Below, piece by piece: positions 1 to 15,400 of a stretch of 64,000 nt of DNA (positions are counted from its first letter, which is position 1; the number at the start of each line of letters is the position of its first letter). The notes below the pieces were generated by a model. The model was not told the DNA's origin. It did not search any database and saw only the letters and a list, made by a program, of their open reading frames with translations. The position numbers were made by a program, and so were the translations under genes. This DNA is from Nectonema munidae (taxonomy: Eukaryota > Nematomorpha > Nectonematoida > Nectonematidae), in contig JAUIRK010000376.1 of NCBI GenBank assembly GCA_030549495.1, forward strand, positions 775,501 through 839,500, read 5' to 3'.

Positions 1-358
1 AATGCTCAAATATAAAAGGATGAGCTCGCAATTGCGAAAAAGATTTCTCATTATCACTTGAACTCGATATTGAAATGAAACAGGCGAAAAAAATAATTTT
101 TACTTGATTTCACACACCCATTTTCTAATTAAATTTTAAAAATCTTACAACATTAAATTAATTCTGAATTTATTCATATTGAGAAATGTATATCAAACGA
201 GTTTTTAAACAATTTTGATAATACGTCTAGATTAAGACGCGGATTTCAAATGTATTATTGATATGAGATATAGTTAAAATGATATTCAAAGAATGAAATA
301 TGAGGAGAAATATGAAAGAGAGAGAGAAATATAGACGCCGATAAGAAGAATTAAAAAC

Positions 359-439
359 CTTTTGGCTAAGTGGAGGCACTCTGAGTCTTTTCATCGCTTT
401 TGTTCTATCGCCACCAGCCAATTTATGCGTGAACAAATT
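359..439 (-). CDS. XPR1: XPR1 exon 6
   Basis: An 81-base, phase 0-0 exon between CTTCTAG and GTTTTT. It encodes [20 protein letters not shown], nearly the family consensus [16 protein letters not shown] just ahead of the first membrane segment. The next exon lies left of the window. Confidence 0.95.
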
Positions 440-3400
440 CTAGAAGTAGAAGTTTGGATCTATAAAGATAGAGGAAAATATTTCCTAATTCTAACAAACA
501 CATGAAAGAAAAGAAAACTAATATCATTGTGACTTTTTAAATTATTTTAGTACAGGCACATGTATGATCCACACGTAATGAATCTTTCAAATTTTATTTC
601 TTTCTCAGTTTGGTCTATAAAATCGGTGAAAAAATCAATATAGTTACATGTAAAATAAATATAAATTAAACAATAGATACCAGAATAATTTCAATATTTT
701 ATAAAATCTACTAGCAAATATGATTTTATAATTAAACTAATAATTAGCCAGTTAACTAATAGATTGACCAACAAGCTTACTTACAAATTAAGTAACTTGG
801 ATACATAAAAAGTTAGACCTAAGTTCGATTAATAATAATTTGTAATGACTGTAGGGCGATTGTTTTTGACTTAAAAAAAATTGTTAGAAATTTTGACAAC
901 TTTTTTTTAAATTTTGTAGTTCCAAATCCTGAAAATATCTTTCCACTGCAACCGAAGTAGACTGACACATTTGTAAAACTAGATACATTGAAGGGGAAAT
1001 GTTTGGATTCTTTAATTGTATTATTTTAGTAATACATAATATTATAATAATTATATTTTAGTTGTCTTTTATTTTTTTATCTAAATATTCTTTGATTTTT
1101 TTAAAATTCAAGGCTTCATATACCTCAAATGCCTTCTTTATAGTAAAGTTTGTGGACAAATTGTTGTCTATCATCTCACAAATACATGAATAGCAATCTT
1201 TGATATTCATGAGCTGCTCAACTATTGCATCGTTTCCAAGAGCCTTTTTTGTTCTGTTCAAAATGAGGCTATTCGTGTCTTCAATGCTTTGAACAATTTT
1301 TTTGACGGTAGGAAGATTTTCGCTATAGTAAATAGCCGCTCTGAGCCATGAAGTCCAGCGTGTTACAATAGGTCAAGGAGGAATGCCAATTTCTTTAAAC
1401 AAAGCTTTTCTTTTTTTATTTTTAACTGTGAGCATTTTCATTGCGCTTATCAATTCATCAACTTCTTTATAAAAAACGCGTATTTTCATGGCACAATTAT
1501 GCATAAGATGAACAAAACAAGTAACATGAAAAAGATTTTCATGTAATAGCTTTAATGTTTTTGTTGCTGATATGTTGTATCAGAAATTCAGATAGCTGCA
1601 TCAGAAATGAACAATAAAAAATTTTTTCTCTCAACTTGAAAATATTTGAAAACATCATCTACCAGCTGTAAAACCTTATTGGCATTAGCATGCTCTTCCA
1701 AAATCTCACACTTCACCAACCAGCTTTTTTGTAGAATCTCCACATCTCCTAACAAAATATTACAAATATTTGAAAATATTTCAGTCTCGTCCAGTATAAG
1801 AAAAAGTTTCTTGCCGAGTAGATGCGCTTTTATTTTAATGAGTTTTTCTACTGACATTTCTTCCACCATTTTTCTACTCTGACTTACAGAGGGCAAAGAA
1901 TGGCACATTTCAGAAAACAAACCATATATACTTGGGTGATTAAGCTTATGTAGAGGTATATTAGCCTCTAGAAATGACCTGACTATTTTTTTCGAAAAAA
2001 TTTTACTTGAACATCGCACAAAAGTGTTTATATTTTCGTTTTTTGCCATCATATCTTTCAAACTTTTATGTTTTTTGAGCTTTTATGACTCTCGACAAAA
2101 AAAAGTTTGTCAAATTTAACCTTTACGCTTCACAGTTTACAAAACAAATTACTATCAAGATCTACAGCAAACTCATCTGGGTACTTTGCAATAATATTTT
2201 GAACTTTTGATTTTGAACCTTTTGTAACCTTAGGCATTTAATAATCTAAAATAAAACAGAAAATTAGAAAAAAATAAGATAACGTAAAAGCCTATTTTTT
2301 CAAAATGAAAACTAAAAGTTCTTGCTAATAGATTAAATGAAGAGGGCACTTATGCTAGATTGATTTGAAAAAATGTATTAAAAAAATAAATATTAAAAAT
2401 AAAAAATAATTTTTAATTAAAAAATAAATAATAAAAAATAAATATAATTTATCAATAAAATTCTGACACTGTTTTTTTTAATATTTCTCATGATTAATAG
2501 TCAAAATATGAGTTTTAGAAAAAAATTTGGACTCACAATTAATTTTTTGACTTTATTGACCTAAAAAAATTTTTTTTGACTTATTGACCTATAAAACTCA
2601 CATTATTTGATTTTTTTGCTGATTCCTTATAAAGACCCTACCCAATTTCTTAAACGTTAAAAATAGAAAAAAATATTTTTTTGACTTTATTGACTTTTAA
2701 CTGCCCTAGTAATGAGATTTAAATGATAGAGAAGCAAAGAAAAATAATTTAAAAAGTCTTTCTTGAGAGAATTAAAACATGAAGTTTTAATTATAAATCT
2801 CTTTCAAGTACCTCAATTTGTTGGATGAACTGTAGGATGTCCGAATTGGTGTAAAATTTGGCGACATCAATGTTTTGAAGACGAAATTCATTTCCTTTCG
2901 TTGTGGAAAATATCTAATGAGTAAAAAGTAGGGTAAATAAATCGCATTACAAGGTAGTTATAAATATCGTATTTAGGTGCACATGTTGGAATATGAGGGG
3001 ATGGGCAGTGGTTTCATATGGTTCCTAGTCAAAACGTCCGAAAACCAAAACGTTCGAAACTAAAAATCAAAAAAGAATTTTAATCTTTTTTCTAACTATT
3101 TTGATTATGGCCGTTTTCAAATATAATAATACTAATCAGAGCTAAGGAAAAGAACTATTACCGTTTTTAATTGTTTTTTTTTGTTTCCCCAATTAAAAAT
3201 GTATTAAAATTTGGTTGTATAATGTTCGTCAGCATAATTCAATAAAATGCCATGAAATAAACTAAAAATTCATTTTTGATTTTCGGACGTTTTGACCAGA
3301 CGCCTTTCATATTGCGGACTTATGTCTGCAAGCGATTTTCATGGGATCGCAAAGACATAAAAATAATTATATTATTTAACAGTTAGGAGCAAACTCATCT

Positions 3401-6400
3401 TCATCGATTATCTGAGTAAGAATAAATATAAAAAAATTCTCAAAGACACAATCAAAGAAAACAACTATGTGTTGTGCTGAAAATCGTCTGCTTTAAATAT
3501 ACAAAATTGCATTGAAAGAGAAGGCAGCCGATTCATTATTCTGGTTGTCAATGGACTAATGCTCACCTTATGTTTATAAGGTTAAAAACTTCAAATTCAA
3601 ATTCAAATCTTACAATATTAAAAAAGATGTGATTGATGTCTGATTCAATCAATCCACTAAAATTACCATTTGAAGCCCAAACGTTAAACTTAACGCTATC
3701 AACATAAGCCACTACATATGCCAATTTTTATCATTAGCTAAAAAGCAAACAAATAAAATGATACATTCAGATGGCAAATTAACGAAATTTATTTTGATTA
3801 TATATTATAAAATAAAAGACGCCATTATTCTGAACTCAATAAAATGATATATTTAAATAGCATGACAGTGAGCGTATAAAACCAATCAAGTAAAAGAAGT
3901 AAAGATTAATATAAACATGAAAAAAAGCATAAATTTAAGTTAAAAATATTATTTTAAATTAATTTGAAAATCATGAGCAGCGCAATATTATGAGCAAATT
4001 ATTATTATAATTAAAATATGATATAAAATTCCCTTTTTTAAAGAAGTATAAATGAACTATTCATTTTTCTTATTAATTGTATGAAAAAGAGTTGCTAAGA
4101 GATAAAATCACTATCATGATGAAGGCGTTAATTCTAAGAAAGAGAAGTAGGAAGTAAAAACAACTCTGTGCTAGACTCAAACTATTAGGGGCGGCCTCGC
4201 TACACTCAATGTGCACTCCCTCATTTTGGAAAATATACTACATAAAGAAACGATTACAAGTTTTAATACAATAAAGGACGATCGATACCTTGTCGTGTTT
4301 TTTGAGAATCTTTCGAAAGCCAGTATAGTTTAGCTGTTGATAATTTTGTAAGAGAACCAGGCTTAAGTAGTACTCGCTGAAAGCCAACTTCAACTTATCC
4401 AGCTTCTTGAATTTAGAGTCTGAATTCTTAGTCCACCACTTCTTGTGCAGAGAGGCGAGGCTGGGACGCATCAACTTTTCGTTGCTGGGAGAGGAGATGA
4501 AGACCATGGACAATTCGAACTTCAAAGAAGCCAACTTTCGCGTTGCTTCCGCCAACTTCTCTAAAATTGTAAAGAAAGCACGTAAAAATGAAGGAGCATT
4601 GAAACGCTTAAACACTTAAATCTTCCATTAAGAATCAACCATAAACCTTCAGAATTACATTTCAATGCATATTAAAAAGCATTGGAAAGGATTCAGTAGA
4701 AAAAAATAATGAATAACAAATATAGCATGTTTTAATCATGCATATGTAACAGAATATAGAGGGCATATTTTGCCTATTGAAATATCAGACAGATGAGTCT
4801 AGAACAATTTACCATGATGGACACCTACACGTAGAATAATTAACCATAGTGGACATTTACCTCCCTCCCTCACTACATTCGATACATAATAATAGCTATA
4901 TTCTTTCACTAAAACTTACCTACTTTTTAACGCTTTAAGACGCTTAAGATTTTTTTACGCTTTTTGAAAACTACACATTTGATTATTTTTTCAATGAATT
5001 TTTATATAACTCAAAGCAGCCGATTTTTAGTTATGTAACACTGACAGTCTCATTCTGAAAGGGTTAAAACTGACTAGTAACTAACTATTAATTAAACTTA
5101 TTTTAACCCATCATCAGTTTTCTGACAAAGAAGACTTGTTGATTTTAACTGATTAACGACAACCAGGGTAGACTACTGTCGACTTTATAAAATTTTAAAT
5201 CGTCTACGTTTATTATAGCTTTAATACACATCTGTTTACATTCGGTATGGCCTGATTATCCAGGTCATAATGAGTTTTTTCAAATTACTTACTCTTGTCA
5301 GATATTTTTAGAATTAAATGGATTATGAAGTATGTAGTTAGTTTTAGTCAATATAACTATTATTTATATATAGCGACAGGAATTGATTCACCGGGAAGGG
5401 TGGGGAAGGTACAGAGTTGGCACCCCCTATCACCCCCCCCCCTTCCCTCCTTAAAAACTGGAGCAGACCCCACTTACTAAATTTGTGACCTAAATCCATA
5501 ACAACAACCGTGTAAACGTATTGTGCATCATTAAATTCCAAAATAAATGTGTTTCATTCTATTTAATAAGGCAAAAATTCATTTTTTAATTACCTGCACG
5601 TATTTTACATGATTTTTAACACTTCTTATTAATTTAACTTGATTAAATTTAAAACTTAATCAAAAATGCTTTTAAATAAAAATGTCAAGATGGATTGAGG
5701 ACCACAGAAACGGAGTTTACAGGCCGCATGTGGCCTGCGAACGACAGATTTCCTACCCTTGAACTAAATAGTGTTATGGGGCCTTTTTGAATGAATAGAT
5801 AATATTGATTTTATGGTGACATTCAATAAGATAAAATATCAACCTAGTGAAAAAATAAAATACTTCAAAATCATACAGGATCCCTGTAAAACGAAAAGGC
5901 AAGATCAGAATTACTTGATTGAATAAATTAACTTTTTAGAACTTCTTACCAAGGCTGGGTAATCAACCAGAGCCCGGAGCCAGATAATTTTGGAGGGTCC
6001 GGAGTCGGAGACAAGGGATCATATTATGTGGAGCCGGAGCTGGAGGGAGAGCTACTAGAAATTTTAATGGCTAGGCTCCTAACAATTTTCTAATTAATAT
6101 TATGCATCTTTCATTACTAAATCTCTCATAAACTTAGCAAGTAAGAATGGTAACTAACTGGCAAACATAGCATAAAATTTGAAACGTTACTTCTTTATCC
6201 ACTAGTTAATTAACAAATCCTAACTAATAAAGAAATAAATATACATTAAAATTAACTATATTAATATAGTTTATTAATTAATTAATTAATTTTTACTCAA
6301 TCAGACTAATAAGCATTAAAACTAATAAATTAATAGAACAAAAAATAATACTAAAACTAATTAACAAACAATTCGAAAAAAAATTACAAACTAATTGATT

Positions 6401-9400
6401 TACCTAAAAAGTTACTTATTTGTTAAGCTATTAACTTTTTATTTAATAAACTATAACTAAAAACAAATTTATTCATATAACAAACAAACAACGATATTCA
6501 AATATAATGTTCTTCAGTTTTGCCAAAATTTCTGAACATCTTTTTTTTAATCGCCTTTTATGAGATCCTAAATGATCTCGATTAAAAATGAAGTGTAAAT
6601 CATGGAATGTAAATAAATGAGTTGAAGATTCCCCTTAAAAAGGCGGGTGATTAAATTTTAAGCGTTTACCTAATGAGAAAGATCTTGGTATTGAAATCAA
6701 GCCCCGTCGAATAGAGACAGAAGGTAGAAATTTTGAATCAAAAGTATCCCCACTTTTTTCTAAATTTAAACTCGACTGCTCCTTTGCTTTGAATAAAATT
6801 CTGCTAAACCACATTATCCTGAAATGTGGCAAATCCAGTAACTCCATTGCTCCCAACCCAAGTTAGTGTGGAACGATTGTCTTCGGCTCTTCGTATTATT
6901 CATTCTGACCTACGAGCTTCAATGAGGGAAAATTTGGTAAAGACATTTTTGTTCCTCAAAACAAATTCATTTCAATTAATTTTTTTCATCTGCGTTTAAT
7001 TTTCACTTCGTTTTTTATTCAGTGTATTTTATTATTTAATTTTAAATTTTGTTAAACGCAAAGCTTTGCTTCAAATAATTGAAAGGTAAAAATTTTGCGT
7101 AACTGGATTTGAGATCATGTTTTGTTGTAGCGGCCATGGCAAATGAATTTATAAGCTATGGAGCAGGAACCGGAGCCACCGATTTGAAAACAATCGCTCC
7201 GGGGCAGGAGCTCGAGCCAAGGCTTGAATAATGAATATACTATGTCTCCGAGGCTGATGAGGCATCAGTCTTGAATATCGTATCTAGTCGTTTATATTTT
7301 ATTCAATCGTGAGATTGCCAACTATCCAATTATACTAAAGCATTTTTGCGATCCCACCAAATAAAGAAACATCACCATCTTATAATAAAAATTCATTAAA
7401 ATCAACCAAAACCAAAAATCCAATCAATCATGAACATTTTTATAAAGAAACTGCATTTTAGTACGGTGTTTCTAACAAATACCTATTTATGTAATCCAAA
7501 TTTGGGTTCAGTAGACATCATGAGAAATATTTTTGCGATACATTGAAAATTTATGCATATTCCTAATCTCAAGCTTCAATATATCATATGCATCATTTTA
7601 TGCATGAAAAGTTTTAAATGCATGGAATTGAATTTATTCATGTAAAAAATCTAAAAAATACGTAAAAGGACTGAGTGAAAATAATGAAATGAAAAATTAA
7701 TTCTATATCCATATGACGATCCACATATTTCATCTCAAGACATAAATTTGGAATTCACACCTTGTTAACCCATTTTAGACCAATGTTGTCGATAGCAACG
7801 CAGAGGAACTCTTACTTTCAATGAAATTAAATAGGAGTTACTAACGTTGTCTGCTTTGTTTCGTCATAAATGGGTTAGAAACACTCTCTTAGTATAGTAT
7901 ATCAAAGAATTTTTTTTAGATTTAGAAGCCTTACGAACCTAGCCTCTGGCTAGGTCGATCGCTTTGCATGTATTTTGGAATTTTTAAAAATAAAAAAACA
8001 TGGAAAACGAAAAGATAAAATGAATCGAATTACCTGCAAAAAATGTGTTAATTTTTAAAAGTTCTTCTCTGCAAAATTGGAAAAAATTGTCATCAAAGTT
8101 AGCGATAAAGCGAAAGAGTTCTTCTTCTGAGGCTCCTAAAAACGAGAAAAAGTTTATTGAAAAGACTGAGTGTATACACAAGTATCAACAATCTTAAAAG
8201 CCTAAAAGAAAAAAACGAACATTTTTATTCCAAGCCTGGCAATCAACTGTCACAGTCCCCTCCCCCAGTTGATGACCATAGTGCTTGAAAATATATCTTA
8301 GAAAAATTTTAAGACTATGTACTGTTTTTCAATTACCTTATATATATATTTATATATATATGACACGTATTTTCAATGATTCCCATCTATTTAATTAAAT
8401 AAATATATATTTATTGTTCTTACTTATTTCAGTTGATTTTATCGGTGAATAACTTGTAAATTTGGTTGTCTACAAGTATGATGGTGAGTTAGACAGATAG
8501 ATCGCTTCTAATGTTAGTTAAATGATTATGTTGGAGTATTTTGATGAATTAATTAGTTTAAAAAGTTAAGAAATACTTAACCCTTAAACTTTGATTAATT
8601 TTAGTATTCCAATCATGAAAAGAAACTTTATTTCATTGCTTACGGAACAACACATTTTTGCTCATTAAAATTTTAGTTTGTTTTAAGTTAATTTTTGAGA
8701 TCGAACTTCAAATACGAAATCCAATTTTTTTCCTTACACTTTAAGTTTACACTCTATAACACATATTTTTTAGGCTTTACTGAAATAGTTCATTTGTTTA
8801 AATTTTTTTTGAATTTATAACTTTAAATCTTGAATTAGTTAATATTTTTGTTATTAATTAAAAAATAACGGTAATAAAAAATTTAATAAGATCATGGAAT
8901 AAATTATTTCTTACGAGAGCGTCTAGAATGTTTGATGCCCAAGCAATCTTCTGGAATACTCGAACAGTCGGCGTTAATATTTTATTCAATCCGCTTTAAC
9001 ATTTTTCTTCTATGACAGATATTGTGATAAAAGCCTTCTCCCCAGATTAGCAGGAAATACATTAACCCATTAACGACCGGAGTCGACTTTATAAAAAATA
9101 CGCTCGTCTGCTTTTATAAATGTTTTTTAATACAAAATCGTCTGCTTTACACTAGATATCGTCTGATTATTTTAGTCGTTAACAGGTTAAGATGACTTTT
9201 AAAAAAATAAATTTTTATGAGTATATTCGAACCTAACAGATGAAACTTTCAGGTAATTTTTTCACTAAATCTTTAAAGTCTGAATCTCTTCTAGTTTCTA
9301 AAAATTCTTTCACAATTGTTTTTCTTGCTTTTTCTCTATTTAATTTATTGCTTTGACACCATATTAACTTTCTATGTTGTGTTAAGTCTAAACACCAACT

Positions 9401-12400
9401 TTTATTTTATAATAATTTAAGCTAGAAAATGTTTTATATATACATTTATAACAATTCCCTCCTTTAGGAAGTGGTCTTTAAGAAAAATAAGCTTCTTTAC
9501 CAAGTTCCTCATCAAGCAAAACTGATACAAAGCATTAAAATTCAATCATCTTTCATCTTTTGTAATAAAAACTTCAACAAAACAAAAAGAAGAGATAGAT
9601 GAAAATATTGCAAAGTTTTTTTTCAGTAATAATATTCCTCTTTGTAGAAAGCTCATATTTTAAAAGCTTGCTTCACTCTTTGAGACCTGGATACAATCCA
9701 CCAAACAGAAAAAGATTGTCAAACGATCTTTTGTCAAAAATAAATGGGCAAGTTGTTGATCAAATGAAAAAGGATTTGGAAGAATAAGAAGCAGGTCTCA
9801 CACTTATACAAGATGGATAAAGCAGCGTTAAAAACAATCCAATTATTGCACATTCTATTCATAATGGGAAAAAAAAAGTTTTTTGTTATCAGCAAAAGAC
9901 GCCAGTAGTGAGAAAAAAACATCAGAATACTGTGCAAGGCTGGCAGTAAAAGCAATTGAAAAAGTTAAATTGATATACGGAAAAGAGGTACTTTATTTGA
10001 TTTTTTGAACATACATAATTCTAAATTAATTTTGCAGGTCTTCGCTATCTGTACTGATAGTGAGAATAAAATGATAAAAATGAGAAAAATTATTATAGAA
10101 AAATTCCCGAAAGTTTTAACATATGGCTGCTCTGCGCATTTTTTAAATTTGCTAGAAAAAGAAATAACCCCAAGAACAGTATTGAAACACATTGTAGAAA
10201 TTCAAAAGTATTTCAGAAATCACCATCAACCTCAGGTAAATTTAATTATCTTAATTAAAAAATTAACTGTGATTTGCAACTCTTTCAAATTGTTTCACTT
10301 TTTTATTGTTGACAGGCATGGTTAATAGAAAAAGGGGGAGTTTTACCACAGATTCCTAATGATACAAGATGGAACTCCTTGTTAGATTGCATCGAAACAT
10401 ATTTAAGAAATTATCCCTTATTACTTGACATCAGGAAAGATCATATTAATGAAATGGACAACGAAATAGGATCTTTATTGGATAACATTACAATTTTAAG
10501 AAGTGCGCAACATCTAAAAACAACTCTAAGTTTCCTTGGAGAATCTTTAGATAAGGTAATAGTAAAAAGGTCTTACAGGATTTCATCTTTTTCGATAGTT
10601 TTAATTTCCCTTTTTATTAGCTTCAATCTGATAACTGCCATCTGAATCAGTGCGTCAAAATATGGAAAAGTTTACTCGCTGATGGAAGTTTGTCCAACTT
10701 CAAAGAAGAAATAAGAAAAAGATATAGAGATGTGATGACGCCATATAACTTTTTTGCTTATTTAACAGATCCAAATATAAAAGGTAATTGTAACATTTTA
10801 ACTTAATATTTTTTATGAATAAAGAATTTTCATAGATCAACATATTTCTAACTGAAGAAATGGCGGAAAAGTGGTTTCAAGAAAATTATCCAGAATTTAT
10901 TTCGGGCTACTGGTCATTTAAATTGAGATCAGAAAAGTCGTTTCCAAAATACCTTTTTAATGAAAACACCCTTGAAAGTTTGACAACAAGTGAATGGTGG
11001 AAAATCATTTATTTAAGAGAAAAAAAAGAAAAAAGTCTTCCTGAAAACCTTCCTCTATTTTTGATGAATCTTCATAGCTGCCCTGCAAGCTCTGCCAGCA
11101 TTGAAAGAATTTTTTCATCATACGGATTGATCTGGAGCAAACTTAGAAATTGTCTCGACTCAGAAAAAACAGAGATGTTAGTTAGAATTTATAAAAATTT
11201 ACAATAAAAGTTTATATGTGTTTTTTGTATTATTTCTGAATATGGTTAAGTATCTTTTTTTGCAGAAAAATATATTTTTCTAACAATTTGTTTTAATTTT
11301 ATATAGATTTATGTTACTGTGTTTTTGGGTGGGTTTTTGGGTGAGTTTTCGGGTAGTGGGTTTTTGGGTGCCAACCCTGGGTCTAACAAATTGTTTCATG
11401 AACTCTAGCTTGACATGAAAAGGTGGAAATTTTTATTTCTTACTCTCAACAAGTGGTTGTGTTATAAAAGTATTCTCTCCAAGAATCTAAAGTTTCCTTA
11501 ATGGCCATTATTTCTGTTCGCCATTTTTTTACAGATGTCTATTCAACACGTGTGATCAATTTGTGTGGTCATCATATAACTATTTTAAATGCACTGCGTG
11601 GCCTATATGATTCGCAATAAACACGTTTCCCTTTTGAAGTAATAGAGATTTTAGATTTCAAACATTCTTAGGAGCACGCATTACTTCTATCAATCTTACA
11701 ACATCTTGAAAATTTTAATACACTAATGTATTTACAAAATCCTTTATAACTTTATATAGTTTGATCCTTTATAACGCAAATGGCGGGGTCGAAGAGGGTT
11801 ATAACGCGTTAAAACGGTCCTTGTTATAACGGATCTACTCGAACGCGCGGTATAATTTAGTCCTGCATGTTTTAGCATATTACATGTAAAAATACGTTTA
11901 TTGAATAAAGTAAGATTAGATTTAATCCCTTGGGGCTGTTGAAGGAGTCCATCAGAAGCAAAGTGACCTAGAGCAGAGTTAAATTTAGTAATCACAAATT
12001 TTAATTAGACTGCAAAATTTAAATGTACATTTTTTGATAAATTGACCATAAAAAACGGGAGCCAAGACGCTTATCCGCATTTTATTGGAGCCCACGTTAT
12101 ACCGGGATTATATTATCACTTACTTCAAGGATTATATTATCATAATTTAAAAATAATTAATTATTATCATAATTAATTCAAGGGATTATATTATCGGGAT
12201 TATCCATTTGATTTACATATATCACTGCCATCTTTAGGTAAAGGTATTCTTGTATATACAGGTGCTGACAATTTATTTATTGAGGCATGGGATGAATTGC
12301 CAAACTTCAATTTGGATAACGTATTTTCTGTGGACTTTCTTGCTATCGTGAGATGTCTTTATAAGACAACAGTAGCAAACATATACATATTTTTTGTTCT

Positions 12401-15400
12401 TGCAATGCCATAGAAATTCAGAATTCAGCTGTTTTCTCTTGCCTTTTGTCCATTAACGCAAATTTTCAATAGATGGCTTAATTATATTGTGAAGAGACCC
12501 AAATTTATTTTCATCTTAAAAGTATACTTTTCTCAAAAATTCACTTATGTTCAATCTTTGACTTTCGCATAAACAAAAAATGATATAAGTAAAACTTTCA
12601 CATATGTATAACAAAAAAATTAACAATTTTCTTCAAAAAGAAAGAGATAGAAAATATTCAACTAGCTGAATGAAAAATTTGATTCAAATCTTATCTCCAC
12701 AAGTAATTTTTTCAAACAAATCAGGTTATAATCTTATTTGCTATTTTAAAGCCTTAATTAACTAGCTATGAGATAAATGTATTTGCTTATCAATAAAGAT
12801 CTGGTAGTTAGGCTCGAGACGTTATAAAGTATTGCATAGAAAAAAACTGTTCTCAGTTCTTAATTCGTAGACTTAAATATACCTAGAAAGGAGTCTTGAA
12901 GTTAAGTTAGCAGAAAAAAATATTTAATTCGCAAAGGTCTGTGTTATTCGAGAAAAATTACCATTGTAAGGGAAGTGATTATAAAATAATGAAATAAAAG
13001 ACAACAAAAAGTACCTTAGAAAAACTTTTTTAGCTCAAAAAACACAAACATAAAAAATAGATTAGTCACCTTCCTGTATCAATGGTTGCTTTTCTTTTCC
13101 TTCATAAAGCAAATCCTTCATTTCCTGCAAAAAACGAAAGAAATGAATAACCATAAATAAAAGAACTCTCTTAATCTTTAACAAGAGATATTATTGAATG
13201 GAGCTCAAATTTTTAGTAGCATTGAAAAGAAAAAATAATAATAATATATCAAATAAATATGCTTGATCGAACATTTTCATAGTGTATTCGTTTAAATTAT
13301 CCCTAACGCAGCATCCAAAATTCATAGACCTAAAATTTTGAGAGATATGTTAACTTTTTTAAAATCATAAAATTAAACGCTCCTAGAAGTTGACAAAGAA
13401 AAAATTAAAAATGTTATTCGAGGAAAAATTAGTTCCAAAAACAAATTAGCTTTTCAACGCTAAAGAAAACAAAACAGAAAGATCGCAATGGTTATGTTAG
13501 TTAATTCACCCCTCCCCCCCCCCCTCTAAAAAAAACTAAACTACTACCGCTAATACATACATAATTAATGTCGCTTTTGCGTTTTATTTGCAGCACGATT
13601 TTCAACATCCATGAAAATCTAACCAATAAAGTTCTGACCATCGCATGTTCACAATTTTAGCTACTTAGAAATATCGCGTGATGCATTATTGGCTATTCTC
13701 CGTTCTGTTACACTGCTAGGCGAACTTAAGAAAAATTAAAAATATAACAGGTTATACCAAAAATGCCTTTATTAACAAAAATTTTATATATCTAGGAGAA
13801 TTAGCCAAAAAACAATTTTTATACAAATTTCGCAAAAATTAGTGTGGATATATGATTGGTTTATGACATGTCACTGAATTAAGAACAAATCCTATTCGCT
13901 ATTTTTGTGTTGTATATCCGTCAATAAATCTTAATTTTAATTTTTCTGTGTAATTTATGGCCTTACAAGGGATTGCAATCAAGCAATAGTTCTGAGAACA
14001 ATTACTAATAACGCGTTACTCAAATCGAAATGATAAGGATATAATTATCCAGCTAAAAAATACTATTATATAAACTCGAAAGTTATACTAATATTAACTT
14101 TAGACATTATTATAAAGATCTAAAAATAAGCCAAAAGTGCAAACAAAATAGAGGCGTCTAAAAAGAAAGGCGGTATTTTTTCAACTTGAAATGGGTAGGA
14201 ACATTTTGTGGTAGTGAACACATCATGATAATCACCTATTCAGATTTGTTCACAACTAATAATAAATAAACAAATAATAAATATCCTCCACGAATAGTGA
14301 GCGGACGCGAAGTAATACAATGCAATGCTTAAAGTTTGTAGAAATACAGAATACAGACCATGCTACACGAATACTAGTAGGAAGTTCGCTTATATTGATT
14401 TAGAATGAATGTCCGACATATGTCAAGGCATCTAAAAAACTGTAGGCTCAAGAAGATCGGCACCAAACCGATTACTATTAGCCCTTTGAAAAGTAGTGTG
14501 ACACCAGTGTCCAAAGGAATTAAAATCTGCTTTAAATATGTAAAATTTTATTGAAAAGGAAAACGGAGTATTGGTCTTAAAAATTCTAGTTCTCAAACGG
14601 TTAGAGGAAAAAGTCTCGTACACGACAGATGGATTTATGAACTCTTGTGATAACACTAAACTATTATCCCTGATTATCGCAACGTTTTCAAGGCACAAAA
14701 GATTTTTTGGATATTCTTGTAAACTCCCGTTCCAATATACTATCAATTATCGATCCTCAGAGAACAATTTTTATTATTATAGCAAAACGTGCGACAGTAT
14801 CTCTTGTTTCAACAATTTTTATATAGCCAACTGAAGGTTTTATGCTAGTATCATCGAGATTAAAAATTTTAAATATAAATAAAAATCACGATGATTTACG
14901 GCTAGTTGGTTGATTCTCAGGAACAGCCCCTGGACGTCAGTTCAAACCTCATAGTTTGACCATTAAAGTGGAACTGATGAGACTTCAATAGCCGAAACCG
15001 GTCTTTCACACAGTGTACACTTAGTGATGATGATCAAATAAAATAGAACTTACAATGTCTAGTTATGTTTAAATTATATTATATATAATTTACTTACAAA
15101 GAATGTTACTGAACTATTTTCATACTATATTTTAATATAATTATTAATTAATATTATAATATAGTTGAAATTATAAATTTATTAGAATATTTCTACTCTC
15201 CTGACTTTATATCAATCAATGAGCCGTCGCGATTAAAATATGAATAACTTTATAATATATAAAAGTTTAAAGGGGCATACTCTGAAGTTTTATATTTTTT
15301 TTATTCCTATTCTCGCACAAAAAAAACTTTTGGAAATAAAATTATATAATTATAAGCACTGATGTTTATCTATTGATTTAAATATCTATATAACTGGTTG

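Larger units (their letters stand above)
850..2708 (-). mobile_element. hAT-family DNA transposon, degraded
   Basis: The ends match in inverted orientation: TAGGGCGATTGTTTTTGACT on the left, and the reverse complement TAGGGCAGTTAAAAGTCAA on the right. The flanks GTAATGAC and GTAATGAG look like an 8-base target duplication with one difference. The minus strand carries a hAT transposase in pieces. About 2237-2070 has an amino-terminal zinc-finger-like part ([14 protein letters not shown], then L-F-C-K-L). 2061-1588 has the region with [18 protein letters not shown]. About 1580-1058 has [18 protein letters not shown] and [18 protein letters not shown]. Stops and frame changes separate the pieces, so it is a relic. 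The parts resemble the CGGBP1/ZBED branch of hAT proteins. It lies in XPR1 intron 5. Confidence 0.8.

Noticed and set aside
227-358. Extension of XPR1 exon 6 to the open-frame end
   Set aside because: A good GT donor follows S-Q-K, and the downstream text is hydrophobic AT-rich translation unlike the family.
14432-14746. A 104-codon minus-strand gene
   Set aside because: No motif, no splice context and no repeat match; it lies in an XPR1 intron and may be chance.
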